Below are positions 1 through 7,732 of a stretch of 26,661 bases of DNA, piece after piece. Source of the stretch: JBNKEI01 sp050288705 (lineage in GTDB: Bacteria; Myxococcota; Myxococcia; Myxococcales; UBA5297). Under the pieces are notes generated by a model, which worked only from the letters and a program-made list of their open reading frames with translations, was not told the DNA's origin and did not search any database. Within the stretch, counting starts at the first letter, position 1. Each line of letters opens with the position of its first letter. The stretch spans positions 1 through 26,661 of the forward strand of contig JBNKEI010000097.1 of the NCBI GenBank assembly GCA_050288705.1, in the 5' to 3' direction. Both the position numbers and the translations under genes were made by a program.

Positions 1-251
1 TTTTCACCCACCATATCCAGATGGCTTTGCAACACAGTGATTGGGGAAAGCTCTTTTCCTTCGCTCGCTGGCTTGTAGACCACCACGTTACCAATTGAAT
101 CTCTAGCTACTTTTAATCCAAACTGGCGAGCGCAGCCGCAAATATACTCGGCTACCGCATTTTCATTACGGGAACAACGAGGAATGTTACTCAACGCCAC
201 AAAGTGTTTCCAGAGCTGCGCGGGCGAAAGGGTTTCGAGACTATGGGTCAT
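1..251 (-). CDS. pepD: PepD-type aminoacyl-histidine / nonspecific dipeptidase (M20 family), 5' part only
   Basis: The gene runs off the left edge; about 83 N-terminal residues are visible, read from an ATG at 251 with a GGAG Shine-Dalgarno 6 bases upstream on the minus strand. The peptide begins MTHSLETLSPAQLWKHFVAL and contains the stretch IPRCSRNENAVAEYI, then VLQSHLDMVGE. This matches the N-terminus of PepD enzymes (LSP..LW..F..L..IP..S..E...AEYI, then VLQxHLDMV). The His-x-Asp in SHLDM is the expected first metal-ligand motif of M20 metallopeptidases. The family hydrolyses dipeptides such as beta-Ala-His or Xaa-His in the cytosol and helps recycle peptides. The catalytic and dimerisation domains lie outside the window, so intactness cannot be judged. 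The nearest gene is the divergent small membrane-associated protein at 329. Confidence 0.8.
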   Translation of the reverse strand, partial: MTHSLETLSPAQLWKHFVALSNIPRCSRNENAVAEYICGCARQFGLKVARDSIGNVVVYKPASEGKELSPITVLQSHLDMVGE

Positions 252-328
252 ATTTACTCCACTGAGGTAAGACTTCAGGCGGGATTCTAAAAACCATCAG
301 CATCTTCGAATACTTATAGAAAGTATTT

Positions 329-700
329 ATGGCAACCACACTACTTCTAGCAACCTTTCTTGCAGTAGCGACTAACAAACAAGCTCCTTCTGATCGCTGG
401 TTTGCATACGATAAGGCACTTCATTTTGGATTTAGCGCCGGCCTGGCTGCTGGTGGGTATACCGTAGGAGCCTGTATTTCCGAAAAGCAGAAAACTCGCC
501 TAGCCATAGGCGCAGGGGTTGCCCTTTTGGCAGGCATTGCCAAGGAGCTTTGGGATCTTTCTGGACATGGAGACCCTTCTTGGAAGGATTTTTTCTGGGA
601 CATCATGGGCACAGGAACCGGACTAGCTATTTCCTGGACAATTGACACGCAGGGAAAAAACTGGTTGGTTGGCCCAGTAATCGTTCGCCCAAATAGATAG
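329..700 (+). CDS. Small exported/membrane protein of the DUF2279/YfiM-like type
   Basis: A 123-residue protein. It has a hydrophobic N-terminus (residues 1-15) that may be a signal peptide, then DKALHFGFSAGLAAGGYTVG, a hydrophobic stretch (AIGAGVALLAGIAKELWD), and a second conserved block with GDPSWKDFFWDIMGTGTG. The order Asp-Lys-x-x-His, then Gly-x-x-Lys-Glu-x-x-Asp, then a Ser..Asp..Asp..Gly-x-x-x-Gly block is typical of the DUF2279/YfiM-like lipoprotein and membrane proteins. Their biochemical role is not established, though the conserved His, Glu and Asp hint at metal or envelope function. No lipobox Cys is visible. It stands alone on the plus strand between divergent pepD and convergent pgmB. 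The Shine-Dalgarno is weak (GAAAG). The family assignment is by motif pattern only. Confidence 0.65.
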   Translation: MATTLLLATFLAVATNKQAPSDRWFAYDKALHFGFSAGLAAGGYTVGACISEKQKTRLAIGAGVALLAGIAKELWDLSGHGDPSWKDFFWDIMGTGTGLAISWTIDTQGKNWLVGPVIVRPNR

Positions 701-733
701 CATGCCATGGCCTTTGCCCGCGACACGCATCAA

Positions 734-1387
734 TCAGTTGAGCATATCGTCAACCGATGCGTGAGCCAAATCTCTTGCTCTGCGGGTAGCGCGCCGACTA
801 TCCGCTGCGACCCCTACTCCCATGGCTTTCATCCCAGCAGCTAGGGCAGCTTCAATTCCTGCCTCCGCGTCTTCTACCACCAGGCATTTCTCTGGTGGAA
901 TTCCCAGTTTTTTAGCAGCCAGCAAAAACACCTCTGGATCTGGTTTGCTACGAATGATCTCATTTCCGTCTACCACTGCATCGAAGTAACTGGCGAGACC
1001 GATTTTTTCGATAATAAGGGAAGCGTTTTTACTGGAAGAACCAACGGCTATGCAAATACCCCGCTCTTTTAGTCCCGTTAAAATACTCATAACGCCGGGA
1101 AGAATATTTTCTGGAGAAAGTGCTTGCACTTGCTGGCGGTAATATTCATTCTTTCTAGCCGCCATTTCGGCCTTTTGAATTTGCGAATACTGCTTCGGCG
1201 CCTGTTCAAGCAAAATTTCCAGACTTTTCGTTCTACTAACCCCCCTTAATCGTTCATTTATCGTCCTATCAAAATAGACGCCAATCTCGTCGGCAAGATG
1301 CTTCCAACCTCTAAAATGAAATTCATCGGTAGAAACGATAACCCCATCGAGATCAAATAGAACCGCTTGGATGCCTTTATTAGCCAT
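734..1387 (-). CDS. pgmB: Beta-phosphoglucomutase-like HAD hydrolase
   Basis: A 217-residue HAD subfamily IA protein. The nucleophile motif is at residues 11-17 (FDLDGVI, Asp12 and Asp14), followed by TDEFHFRGWKHLADEIG. That block closely matches beta-phosphoglucomutase, including the Thr and His of the cap hinge (Thr20, His24). RLRGVSRTKSLEILL supplies the Arg of the RGVSR phosphate/cap signature. Motif II is GSSSKNA, motif III the Lys of SKPDPEVF, and motif IV VVEDAEAGIEAA. Beta-PGM interconverts beta-glucose 1-phosphate and glucose 6-phosphate in cytosolic maltose/trehalose metabolism. No maltose or trehalose phosphorylase is in the window, so a broader sugar-phosphate role remains possible. 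Start ATG at 1387 follows GGAAAGG. The gene lies 103 bases downstream of rlmH on the same strand and converges with the small gene ending at 700. Confidence 0.82.
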   Translation of the reverse strand: MANKGIQAVLFDLDGVIVSTDEFHFRGWKHLADEIGVYFDRTINERLRGVSRTKSLEILLEQAPKQYSQIQKAEMAARKNEYYRQQVQALSPENILPGVMSILTGLKERGICIAVGSSSKNASLIIEKIGLASYFDAVVDGNEIIRSKPDPEVFLLAAKKLGIPPEKCLVVEDAEAGIEAALAAGMKAMGVGVAADSRRATRRARDLAHASVDDMLN

Positions 1388-1490
1388 GACCTTTCCAAAT
1401 CTCCATTAGAAAGTTATGGCTTTGTTAGAAAGCATCAAGGGTTTGCCGCCCTTTCATGCCGTGATTCTATCCATCCCATGTGTGACAAGC

Positions 1491-1952
1491 CTATTTGTGA
1501 TAGGGCTCTCCTCGAAGCAAAGTAAAGGCACGGTAGATTTGCTCTACCGCTACCACTCGTGCCAATCGATGAGGCAATGTCATGGCAGACAAACTGAGCA
1601 CTAATTGGGCGCGAGAACGGACTTTTTCACTCAATCCATCGGCCCCGCCAATACAGAAAACTAACTCGCGCGCTTCCGCTTCCCATTTACCTATTTTTTC
1701 AGCCAATTCTCGACTAGTCAGCGATTGCCCCCTTTCATCAAGAGCTACCAACCAGTCACTAGGTTTTATTCGCGAAAGGATGCATGCCCCTTCATCGTTA
1801 ATTGCCACTAGGGAAGAACGCCCTTTTTTAGATTCCGGTAGTTCTACCAATTCCAGGCGGCAATAGTGTGTCAACCGCGAGGCATATTCTTTTACCGCAG
1901 GCTCAAAAAGCCCAGAACGATCTTTACCCACCGAAATCAGGCGTAACTTCAG
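1491..1952 (-). CDS. rlmH: 23S rRNA (pseudouridine1915-N3)-methyltransferase RlmH
   Basis: RlmH is a SPOUT-class methyltransferase that methylates pseudouridine 1915 in helix 69 of 23S rRNA on assembled 70S ribosomes. The SAM-knot signature IGGADGLSEKV, the block LSLSAMTLPHRLARVVAVEQ and the invariant C-terminus EPYHK are all present. From the first standard start codon (GTG at 1931) the protein would have 146 residues and lack strand 1. The frame stays open upstream to 1974, encoding LKLRLISVGKDRSGLFEPA, the conserved RlmH N-terminus. I therefore place the start at CTG 1950-1952 (153 residues), preceded by AAGAG about 7 bases upstream. That CTG start is unusual and is inferred from homology. 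It begins 18 bases after the rsfS stop, so the two genes are very likely cotranscribed. Confidence 0.88.
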   Translation of the reverse strand: MKLRLISVGKDRSGLFEPAVKEYASRLTHYCRLELVELPESKKGRSSLVAINDEGACILSRIKPSDWLVALDERGQSLTSRELAEKIGKWEAEARELVFCIGGADGLSEKVRSRAQLVLSLSAMTLPHRLARVVAVEQIYRAFTLLRGEPYHK

Positions 1953-1970
1953 GCAATCACTCTTTTCTGG

Positions 1971-2432
1971 CTATTGCTCGACCGGAACGCGCGGGGCATC
2001 AACCCATAGACTCTCCAAACCATACAGATCACGGGTTTCTTGATCAAACACGTGCGCCACTACGTCCCCATAATCGATTAGCAGCCATTGGCCAGCGTCT
2101 ACGCCCTCTACTCCTAATGGACGTTCGCCGGTTTCTTTCATTTTCTCTTCAACATGTTCGACAATCGCCTTCATTTGCGGCTCACTATCTGCAGTCATGA
2201 TTACCAGATAATCAGCATATGAAGAGAGCGTTCGAACATCGATTATGCAAACCTGCTCTGCTTTTTTGTCTAGTCCCCAATGAGCAATCGCCAAAGCGCT
2301 TTTTTTGCTCTCCACACCCGGCTTGTGTCCTAACTCAATTGGTGAGCCCAGAATCATGGATGTTGTTTCTTGTCCCGCTTGGAATTTTATCGGTTCTGTT
2401 ACGGCGGTTTTACTGAAGTTTTCTGACCCCAA
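1971..2432 (-). CDS. rsfS: Ribosomal silencing factor RsfS
   Basis: A 153-residue member of the RsfS/Iojap family. It binds ribosomal protein uL14 on the 50S subunit and blocks 30S joining when nutrients are scarce. The core runs from about residue 54 to 145, with DKKAEQVCIIDVRTLSSYAD, DYLVIMTADSEPQMKAI, HVEEKMKE, PLGVEG, WLLIDYGDVVAHVF and the LYGLESLWVDA end block, all family hallmarks. The roughly 50 residues before the core are poorly conserved. The start is TTG at 2432, supported by GGAG 8 bases upstream; an internal start near Met26 cannot be excluded. It is followed directly by rlmH, the usual rsfS-rlmH pairing. The nadD gene that normally precedes rsfS is absent here. Confidence 0.92.
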   Translation of the reverse strand: MGSENFSKTAVTEPIKFQAGQETTSMILGSPIELGHKPGVESKKSALAIAHWGLDKKAEQVCIIDVRTLSSYADYLVIMTADSEPQMKAIVEHVEEKMKETGERPLGVEGVDAGQWLLIDYGDVVAHVFDQETRDLYGLESLWVDAPRVPVEQ

Positions 2433-2601
2433 TTTTGCTACTCCTTAGATAAAAGCCATTCTTTTCGACCTAGCTCATTGACCCTTGCTGCTTTTTCAAC
2501 CATCTCCCCTCACAAAAACCATTTTCACTATTTAAACACAAAGCAATGGAGTGGGGTGGCAATACATTGAAAATGTGCGTCTAACTCGTTGGTCAGCCCT
2601 A
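2433..2601. other. Intergenic gap where proA and nadD would be expected
   Basis: This 169-base stretch separates proB from rsfS. It holds no open frame resembling ProA or NadD and no clear hairpin. I see only the Shine-Dalgarno of rsfS at its left end (minus strand). Confidence 0.5.
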
Positions 2602-3747
2602 TCACAGTTCCACCAAATCATCCCGATGCACGATTTCGTCAAGATATTTGTAGCCAAGCAACCCTTCAATTGCTCCGGTCTGGCAACCGGCAATAAGCCT
2701 AATCTCCTCGGCACTGTAAGTGGCCAAACCACGTGCAAATACCATCTCTTGCTCATCTGCTATATCAACCGGGTCTCCTTGTCGAAAACCTCCCACTACT
2801 GACTTAATTCCCGCGGGAAGAAGACTACTTTTGTCTTCTAAAAGAGCCAGCTTAGCACCCTGATCAACTAGCAGTAAACCTTTAGGTTTTAGAGCATGAG
2901 CAAGCCAGCGCTTTCGTGAGGATAGGCGAGAAGTTGCTTTAAAAAGAGTGCCAATTGGTTTTCCAGCAAGCACATCTAACAGGCACTGTAATTGTTTTCC
3001 GGGAGCTATAATGGTGGGAGTCCCTACTTGCGCTGCTCGCCGAGCAGCACGTATTTTCGTAATCATTCCCCCAGTCCCCACTTTAGAAATCGACCCCCCG
3101 GCCAAGCGCTCAATTTCTGGAGTAATTCTTTCTACCTCTCCGAGCTTTTTGGCTTCAGGATCGATTCGCGGGTCAGCGGTATACAAGCCATCAACATCAG
3201 AAAGAATAATCAACAGATCAGCTTGAATCATTCCTACCACTAGCCCTGCCAAATAGTCATTGTCCCCCAATTTAATCTCTTGAATTGCAATGGTATCATT
3301 TTCATTAAGAATAGGAATTACTCGGGCAGATAATAGTTTTTCAAAAACATGGCGCGCACTTAGATAGCGAAAACGATGAGCGAAATCATCGTGAGTGAGC
3401 AGCACTTGTGCAGTCGCGAAACCAGCAGGCCCAAACGCGTTCTCATAACGGTGCATCAACAAACCCTGACCTACTGCCGCAGCGGCTTGCTTTCCGGGAA
3501 TATCGCGAGGGCGAGACGCCAAGCCCATTCTTTCGGCGCCCAAAGCAATGGCGCCAGAACTCACCACCACTAATTCCTTTTCACGAGCCACATCTAGGAG
3601 ATCACTAGTCAGTCTGGCAAAATGAACCGGGTCGAACTTTCCTCGATGATCAGTCAGCACACCAGAGCCGATTTTAACCACCACTCTTCGTACAATCCCT
3701 ATATTTCGTTCTCTCATATGCAGCAATTTACCGGCCTGACTAGGCAT
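2602..3747 (-). CDS. proB: Glutamate 5-kinase ProB (kinase plus PUA domain)
   Basis: Phosphorylates glutamate to gamma-glutamyl phosphate, the first step of proline synthesis. The 381-residue length is normal for the two-domain form. The amino-acid-kinase domain spans about residues 20-265: VVVKIGSGVLTD near 22-33 with the nucleotide-binding Lys25, VSSGAIALG, NENDTIAIQEIKLGDND, LSDVDGLYTADPR and KVGTGGMITKI. A C-terminal PUA domain follows, with LLPAGIKSVVGGFRQGDPV and a GLATYSAEEIRLIAG end block. The start is uncertain: ATG 3747 has no clear Shine-Dalgarno, and Met11 (ATG 3717) is the alternative just before the kinase core. ProA (glutamyl phosphate reductase), often adjacent, is not in the window. 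In related bacteria proB-proA-nadD-rsfS-rlmH form a run; here proB is followed by a 169-base gap and then rsfS. Confidence 0.95.
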   Translation of the reverse strand: MPSQAGKLLHMRERNIGIVRRVVVKIGSGVLTDHRGKFDPVHFARLTSDLLDVAREKELVVVSSGAIALGAERMGLASRPRDIPGKQAAAAVGQGLLMHRYENAFGPAGFATAQVLLTHDDFAHRFRYLSARHVFEKLLSARVIPILNENDTIAIQEIKLGDNDYLAGLVVGMIQADLLIILSDVDGLYTADPRIDPEAKKLGEVERITPEIERLAGGSISKVGTGGMITKIRAARRAAQVGTPTIIAPGKQLQCLLDVLAGKPIGTLFKATSRLSSRKRWLAHALKPKGLLLVDQGAKLALLEDKSSLLPAGIKSVVGGFRQGDPVDIADEQEMVFARGLATYSAEEIRLIAGCQTGAIEGLLGYKYLDEIVHRDDLVEL

Positions 3748-3912
3748 AAGCCAAGCGTGTAGTTTGGTTTTGACGGCTAACGGTACCGGTTAACGGGATT
3801 GCGCAGATCTCGCCACCCCTCTTAAACATGGGCAGGCACCTGTCAAACCTTTATATGCTTGTCAACTAAATTGGTTAGCGCTTTAGGGGAAATTCATGTA
3901 CGAGATATCCGG

Positions 3913-4740
3913 TCAATTTCTTAACGACTGACTAAATAGCCACTTGAGCACATGGAGATCTTCTTTAAAAGCCATGTCTGTATGCCCCACATTCTGGTAT
4001 TCGCTAAGTTTCATTATTTCCACTTTATTTTTTTTAAGCGTTTTAGTGATTCTAGTATAACCACCTAAGGTTTTGTCGGTCGTAACTGACTCTTCCGCAG
4101 AAGCATTACTCGGATAATCCTTAATGAACTTATAGGCTTGGCGAGCAATGTTTACCCTCACGGGTTCATCATCTAGCCCAACATGATACCAAATGGAAGT
4201 TTTCTCTGCGATAGCCATGCGTACCTCGGTTTGACTTTGACCTGCCATTCTTACTATACCCGCAAATAATTGCTTTTTGTAGTCATAATAGGCATTAGCC
4301 ACTGCATAGGCACCCGATCCCCCCATAGAAAACCCTATTAAATAAATTCGATCAGAATCGATACGGTATTGGGCTCTTAGCACCTCAATTTGGTCAATTA
4401 ACCACCTGGAAGAAGAAATCCAGTCCGCGTTAGTATGCGGTGCCATATAAAACATAGGATAAGCTTGCCTTTGTTGGTCATTATTTACAAAGCTAGGCAT
4501 ATAATAAGTGCCATTCAGTCCGTGCAATCCAACCACCAAAGGATAATAACGCTGGGAATTAGAATTATTGTCGTAATCCCATGGCTTTAGTAGCTTAAAA
4601 TCTTCGGCGGAATTCTTCGGAAATTCCGGTTGACCTGAATTAGAAGAAGGATTGTTTTCTTTCTTCGCAAAAACAAAAAATGCCATTAGTGCACCCCCTA
4701 AAGCTAGAAAGAAAGGCAGTTTTTTCTGGTAGTTCCACAT
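3913..4740 (-). CDS. Membrane-anchored or exported alpha/beta-hydrolase (esterase)
   Basis: A 275-residue protein starting MWNYQKK with a hydrophobic segment at about residues 8-25, consistent with a signal anchor or uncleaved signal peptide. A polar Asn/Ser-rich linker follows to about residue 65. The hydrolase domain begins with PLVVGLHGLNG (oxyanion-hole HG at 73-74). The nucleophile elbow is GFSMGG with Ser138. The probable acid is Asp190 or Asp191 in VGLDDEP, and the base is His253 in NVGHTDMAF. The arrangement fits the esterase / PHB-depolymerase / feruloyl-esterase group acting outside the cytoplasmic membrane; the substrate cannot be read from the sequence. It is flanked by 165-base gaps and is not obviously in an operon. 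Ser, acid and His are all present, so it is probably active. Confidence 0.8.
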   Translation of the reverse strand: MWNYQKKLPFFLALGGALMAFFVFAKKENNPSSNSGQPEFPKNSAEDFKLLKPWDYDNNSNSQRYYPLVVGLHGLNGTYYMPSFVNNDQQRQAYPMFYMAPHTNADWISSSRWLIDQIEVLRAQYRIDSDRIYLIGFSMGGSGAYAVANAYYDYKKQLFAGIVRMAGQSQTEVRMAIAEKTSIWYHVGLDDEPVRVNIARQAYKFIKDYPSNASAEESVTTDKTLGGYTRITKTLKKNKVEIMKLSEYQNVGHTDMAFKEDLHVLKWLFSQSLRN

Positions 4741-4903
4741 CTTCCCTCAACATCTCGCAACATGCGACACACGGCCATTTAGACAAACCAATCACGCTTC
4801 CACTTTACTTACCAAGAAGTCCTACCTAGTATACCTTGCGCTGCGTTGATTGTTAGAAGCTCATATCACACCAGCAGTCATACAACTTTGAGGAAAACCA
4901 TTT

Positions 4904-6406
4904 ATGAACCTTTCGTTAACCTCTGACAATCTGCTCCAACACCAATGCGACGTTCTACTAGTCCCGGTTTTTCACTCAGAAGAAGCGGCTGCACCTTTGA
5001 CGGAAATAGATAAAGCCTTGAACGGTCTTCTTCTTAATACAGCCAGACAAGAAGACTTTGACGGAAAGCGCGAGCATTCTTTGCTTATTCACACACATGC
5101 GCGCCTAGGCTCACAACAGATTCTTTTACTAGGACTAGGCTCTCGGCAAGAATTCAATATCGAAGAACTTAGGCAAGCTATTGGCATAGGAGTCAAGACT
5201 GCAAAAAAGGCAGGAGCCCGTTCTGTTTGTGTCGTTCTGTGGGAGAAAGAATCTCTTCTGGATTGGATTGGTGCAACTACCGAAGGGTTGGTACTAGGGA
5301 ATTACGAGTTTTCCCGCTACAAAACTGCTCCCAAGAATGACTCAAAAGCTTTAGCACAAGCAACTCTATGGATACCAGTAGAAAACCAAACGGAAAACCA
5401 ATCGCACCGGCTGGCTCTGCAAGCAGCACAAGATCTTGCCAACGCCACTAATTGGACTCGCGATTTGGTAAACGAACCGGCAAACGGGCTAACTCCTACT
5501 CGTTTAGGACAGCTAGCAAAAGATTTGGCCGATGAAAGAAACCTCCAGTTCGAGCTACACGACCGCGAAGGAATAGAGAAGCTACGCATGGGAATGTTTC
5601 TTGGCGTAGCCCAAGGCAGCCAAGAACCACCAGTCCTAATGCGACTGAGCTGGATTCCCGAAGGCGAAAATGCCAACAAGCCGGCTATTTCTTTGGTTGG
5701 AAAAGCCATAACTTTTGATTCTGGCGGGCTTTGCCTAAAGCCTTCCAATTCCATGTCCGATATGAAAACCGACATGGCCGGAGCGGCGGCGGTCTTGGGA
5801 ACAATGCGAGTAGTCGCTACTCTCCGGCCACCGTTTCCCGTACATGCCTATGTGGGGGCTTGCGAAAATATGCCTTCCGGCAAAGCCTTTCGACCAGGAG
5901 ACGTTCTGCTTTCGCGCTTAGGAAAAACGGTGGAGGTCATTAACACCGATGCCGAAGGGCGCTTGGTTCTAGGAGATGTAATTGCCTGGGCCACAGAAAC
6001 CAAGCCCGCTATTCTCGTGGACATTGCCACCCTAACTGGCGCTTGTTCAGTAGCACTGGGAAACTATATTACCGGCTTATTTGGGACTGATGAAAGCGCA
6101 GTACAACAGGTACTCGATGCAGCCCAGGTTGCCGGCGAGGAAATATGGAGACTCCCCATCAGCAAGTTGCAACAAGGAGAGTTGGAATCAGACATTGCCG
6201 ATTTGAAAAACTCTGGTGAGCGTTGGGGTGGGGCTATTAACGCCGCGCTTTTTCTAAAAGAGTTTGCGGGAAATACTCCCTGGGTTCACCTAGACATAGC
6301 CGGACCTGCCACTAGCCCGAAGGAACGCGGGTATTTTAGCAAAGGCGCCACTGGCGTAGGAGTACGCACCCTGGTTCAGCTAATTCGAACGCGAATGGCG
6401 CGATAG
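4904..6406 (+). CDS. pepA: Leucyl aminopeptidase PepA (M17)
   Basis: A 500-residue cytosolic dizinc aminopeptidase of the normal family length. The N-terminal macro-like domain covers about residues 1-170 and the catalytic domain the rest. Metal and catalytic residues are visible: Lys267 and Asp272 in VGKAITFDSGG, the Asp residues of MSDMKTDMAGAAAV, and Asp349, Glu351 and Arg353 in the family signature NTDAEGRLVLGD. DLVNEPANGLTPTRL and GYFSKGATGVGVRTL are further conserved blocks. It releases N-terminal amino acids in peptide turnover; some PepA proteins also bind DNA, which cannot be judged here. Start ATG 4904 has AGGA 9 bases upstream. It is a single gene followed by a 138-base gap and then the AP2 paralogue array. 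Confidence 0.96.
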   Translation: MNLSLTSDNLLQHQCDVLLVPVFHSEEAAAPLTEIDKALNGLLLNTARQEDFDGKREHSLLIHTHARLGSQQILLLGLGSRQEFNIEELRQAIGIGVKTAKKAGARSVCVVLWEKESLLDWIGATTEGLVLGNYEFSRYKTAPKNDSKALAQATLWIPVENQTENQSHRLALQAAQDLANATNWTRDLVNEPANGLTPTRLGQLAKDLADERNLQFELHDREGIEKLRMGMFLGVAQGSQEPPVLMRLSWIPEGENANKPAISLVGKAITFDSGGLCLKPSNSMSDMKTDMAGAAAVLGTMRVVATLRPPFPVHAYVGACENMPSGKAFRPGDVLLSRLGKTVEVINTDAEGRLVLGDVIAWATETKPAILVDIATLTGACSVALGNYITGLFGTDESAVQQVLDAAQVAGEEIWRLPISKLQQGELESDIADLKNSGERWGGAINAALFLKEFAGNTPWVHLDIAGPATSPKERGYFSKGATGVGVRTLVQLIRTRMAR

Positions 6407-6544
6407 AAGCATGTAATCGCATTAGCAACTACCGCCGTTACGGTAAAAATAAGGATAGTTTTCACTTTATTGATATTTTCGAAGCAACAATTGCTCTATT
6501 TTTCCGATAACTAAAATTTTTATAAAAACATAAGGAGTTTGACT
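6407..6544 (+). promoter_or_regulatory. AT-rich leader ahead of the AP2-domain gene array
   Basis: This AT-rich gap contains TTTTTATAAAAAC shortly before AAGGAG (6532-6537) and is the only sizeable upstream region before the eight-gene array. The segment from about 6510 onward recurs almost identically at 8166-8201 ahead of the deleted copy. A short TACCG/CGGTA hairpin lies near 6428, with no clear terminator run. Promoter function is inferred from position and AT content; I cannot assign firm -35 and -10 boxes. Confidence 0.35.
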
Positions 6545-6964
6545 ATGTGGCCTATACGCTCATCTTACTACCTTAAGAATCCAGAATATTCACGGATAGA
6601 CTCACCTTCATCGCCTCGTCAGTCTGCTCCTGAGTCATCACCTCCCGCACCGTTTAAATTCGATACATACCCCATATCTTCCCGGCTTGCCGATATTCCG
6701 ATGCCTCCACACACCACAACAAGCTCGTTGTTCGATGCGCAAGGAGAGTTCAAAAGATTCTATCCCACACGTTCGTCATCCTCGTCCCATTCTGCCAGAA
6801 CAATTAAAGATTTTGCTAACGTGCATCAAGTCGACACTAAATGGATGCTTGAAATTCGTATTCCCGGTACGCCAGCAAAAACGTTCGAGTTCAGCGATCA
6901 GCAGGCCGCCAATGAAGCACTTTCTAAACTCGATTCTGAGTTGCAAAAAAAGAAGTGGTATTAG
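6545..6964 (+). CDS. AP2-array paralogue 1, divergent (degenerate AP2-like C-terminus)
   Basis: A 139-residue protein. I use ATG 6545, with AAGGAG seven bases upstream, rather than the in-frame TTG at 6539. The N-terminal ~75 residues are Ser/Pro-rich and align with the leader of the downstream paralogues through the shared pattern P-I-S-S-x4-I-P-M-P-x-H-x4-S-L-F-x3-G-E-F-K (here YPISSRLADIPMPPH and SLFDAQGEFKRF). The C-terminal ~50 residues (WMLEIRIPGTPAKTFEFSDQ, then QAANEALSKLDSEL) follow the AP2 plan of a Trp-bearing strand, a loop, a Phe and an amphipathic helix ending in EAL. They lack the usual VGV start and VGTF block. It is the most divergent member and probably the oldest. Function unknown; DNA binding by this copy is doubtful. 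Confidence 0.75.
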   Translation: MWPIRSSYYLKNPEYSRIDSPSSPRQSAPESSPPAPFKFDTYPISSRLADIPMPPHTTTSSLFDAQGEFKRFYPTRSSSSSHSARTIKDFANVHQVDTKWMLEIRIPGTPAKTFEFSDQQAANEALSKLDSELQKKKWY

Positions 6965-7011
6965 TCGGATAGTTTGGCAGTAAGTAGAAAAGTTTTTACC
7001 ACTATTTTTTT

Positions 7012-7040
7012 CACCCCTATCCTCGAATTTTGAAGAATGC
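7012..7040 (+). repeat. Decayed leader fragment between paralogues 1 and 2
   Basis: CACCCCTATCCTCGAATTTT followed by GAAGAATGCC matches, with small indels, the coding segment of the paralogue leaders (CCCCATATCCTCGAGTTTTG then AAAATATTCC, encoding PISSSFENIP). It lies outside any paralogue frame, so it looks like the remains of an earlier copy. The same fragment recurs at about 8271-8300 as part of the duplicated block. Confidence 0.5.
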
Positions 7041-7090
7041 CGCCACTCTCGCGATAAGTATTCAAACAATAATTTAGGGAGAAATAAATT

Positions 7091-7678
7091 ATGCGTCCTG
7101 CGGGTTTTCAATACCCTGGTTATAATTACTCGTCATCAAGTCATAGTCGCTCGGTTAATAGAAACACCCGGCAAAATTCACCACCGACACCTCCACCATT
7201 TACTTCATTCCCCATATCCTCGAGTTTTGAAAATATTCCAATGCCGTCCCATGATTCATCAAATTCATTATTTGAGCAAAACGGTGAATTCAAAAATTTT
7301 GAGAACCAGCCATATTTGACACCGCCAAGCTATGTTGGTGTGCGTCAAACAAAATCGGGAAACTGGGCCGCCAGATTTACTCGACAGGATGGCTCGAAAA
7401 AAAAGGTGCATGTTGGCACTTTTGATACCCCAGAAGCGGCCGCTGAGGCACTCGCAAAACACCGAGCAGATATGGGTATGCCGCAGAAACGTAAAATCCA
7501 CCAGTCATCAAGCCATGTTGGTGTGTATCAAACAGAATCTGGAAACTGGATCGCCAAATTCACTCATTCGAATAAAAGAAATTATCTCGGCACTTATAAT
7601 ACCCCAGAAGCGGCCGCTGAGGCACTCGCAAAACGCCGAGCAGATATGGGTATATCGGAGAAATCCAAACGAGGATAA
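7091..7678 (+). CDS. AP2-array paralogue 2, two AP2/ERF-type domains
   Basis: A 195-residue protein. The leader (residues 1-80) is Ser/Pro/Asn-rich and probably disordered: MRPAGFQYPG, SSSSHSRSVNRN, then PISSSFENIPMPSHDSSNSL and FEQNGEFKNF. Two AP2-type domains follow at about residues 81-130 and 142-187. Each has the ERF layout: strand 1 (YVGVRQTKSG / HVGVYQTESG), strand 2 with the conserved Trp (NWAARF / NWIAKF), strand 3 ending VGTF or LGTY, then a helix with the EAAAEALAK core matching plant T-EEAA-AY. AP2 domains bind duplex DNA through the three-stranded sheet. No HNH or other nuclease motif and no ordinary signal peptide are present. Start ATG 7091 follows GGGAGAAATAAATT. Binding target and location are unknown. 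Confidence 0.85.
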   Translation: MRPAGFQYPGYNYSSSSHSRSVNRNTRQNSPPTPPPFTSFPISSSFENIPMPSHDSSNSLFEQNGEFKNFENQPYLTPPSYVGVRQTKSGNWAARFTRQDGSKKKVHVGTFDTPEAAAEALAKHRADMGMPQKRKIHQSSSHVGVYQTESGNWIAKFTHSNKRNYLGTYNTPEAAAEALAKRRADMGISEKSKRG

Positions 7679-7732
7679 AAGCCACTATTCTCGCGATAAG
7701 TATTCAAACAATAATTTAAGGAGAAATAAATT

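Noticed and set aside
1416..1866. Plus-strand ORFs opposite rlmH
   Set aside because: They have no ribosome-binding site or recognisable domain and lie opposite a well-conserved gene.
3841..3865. Two TTGACA boxes on the minus strand upstream of proB as its promoter
   Set aside because: Neither has an acceptable -10 hexamer at 16-18 bases, so the match is weak.
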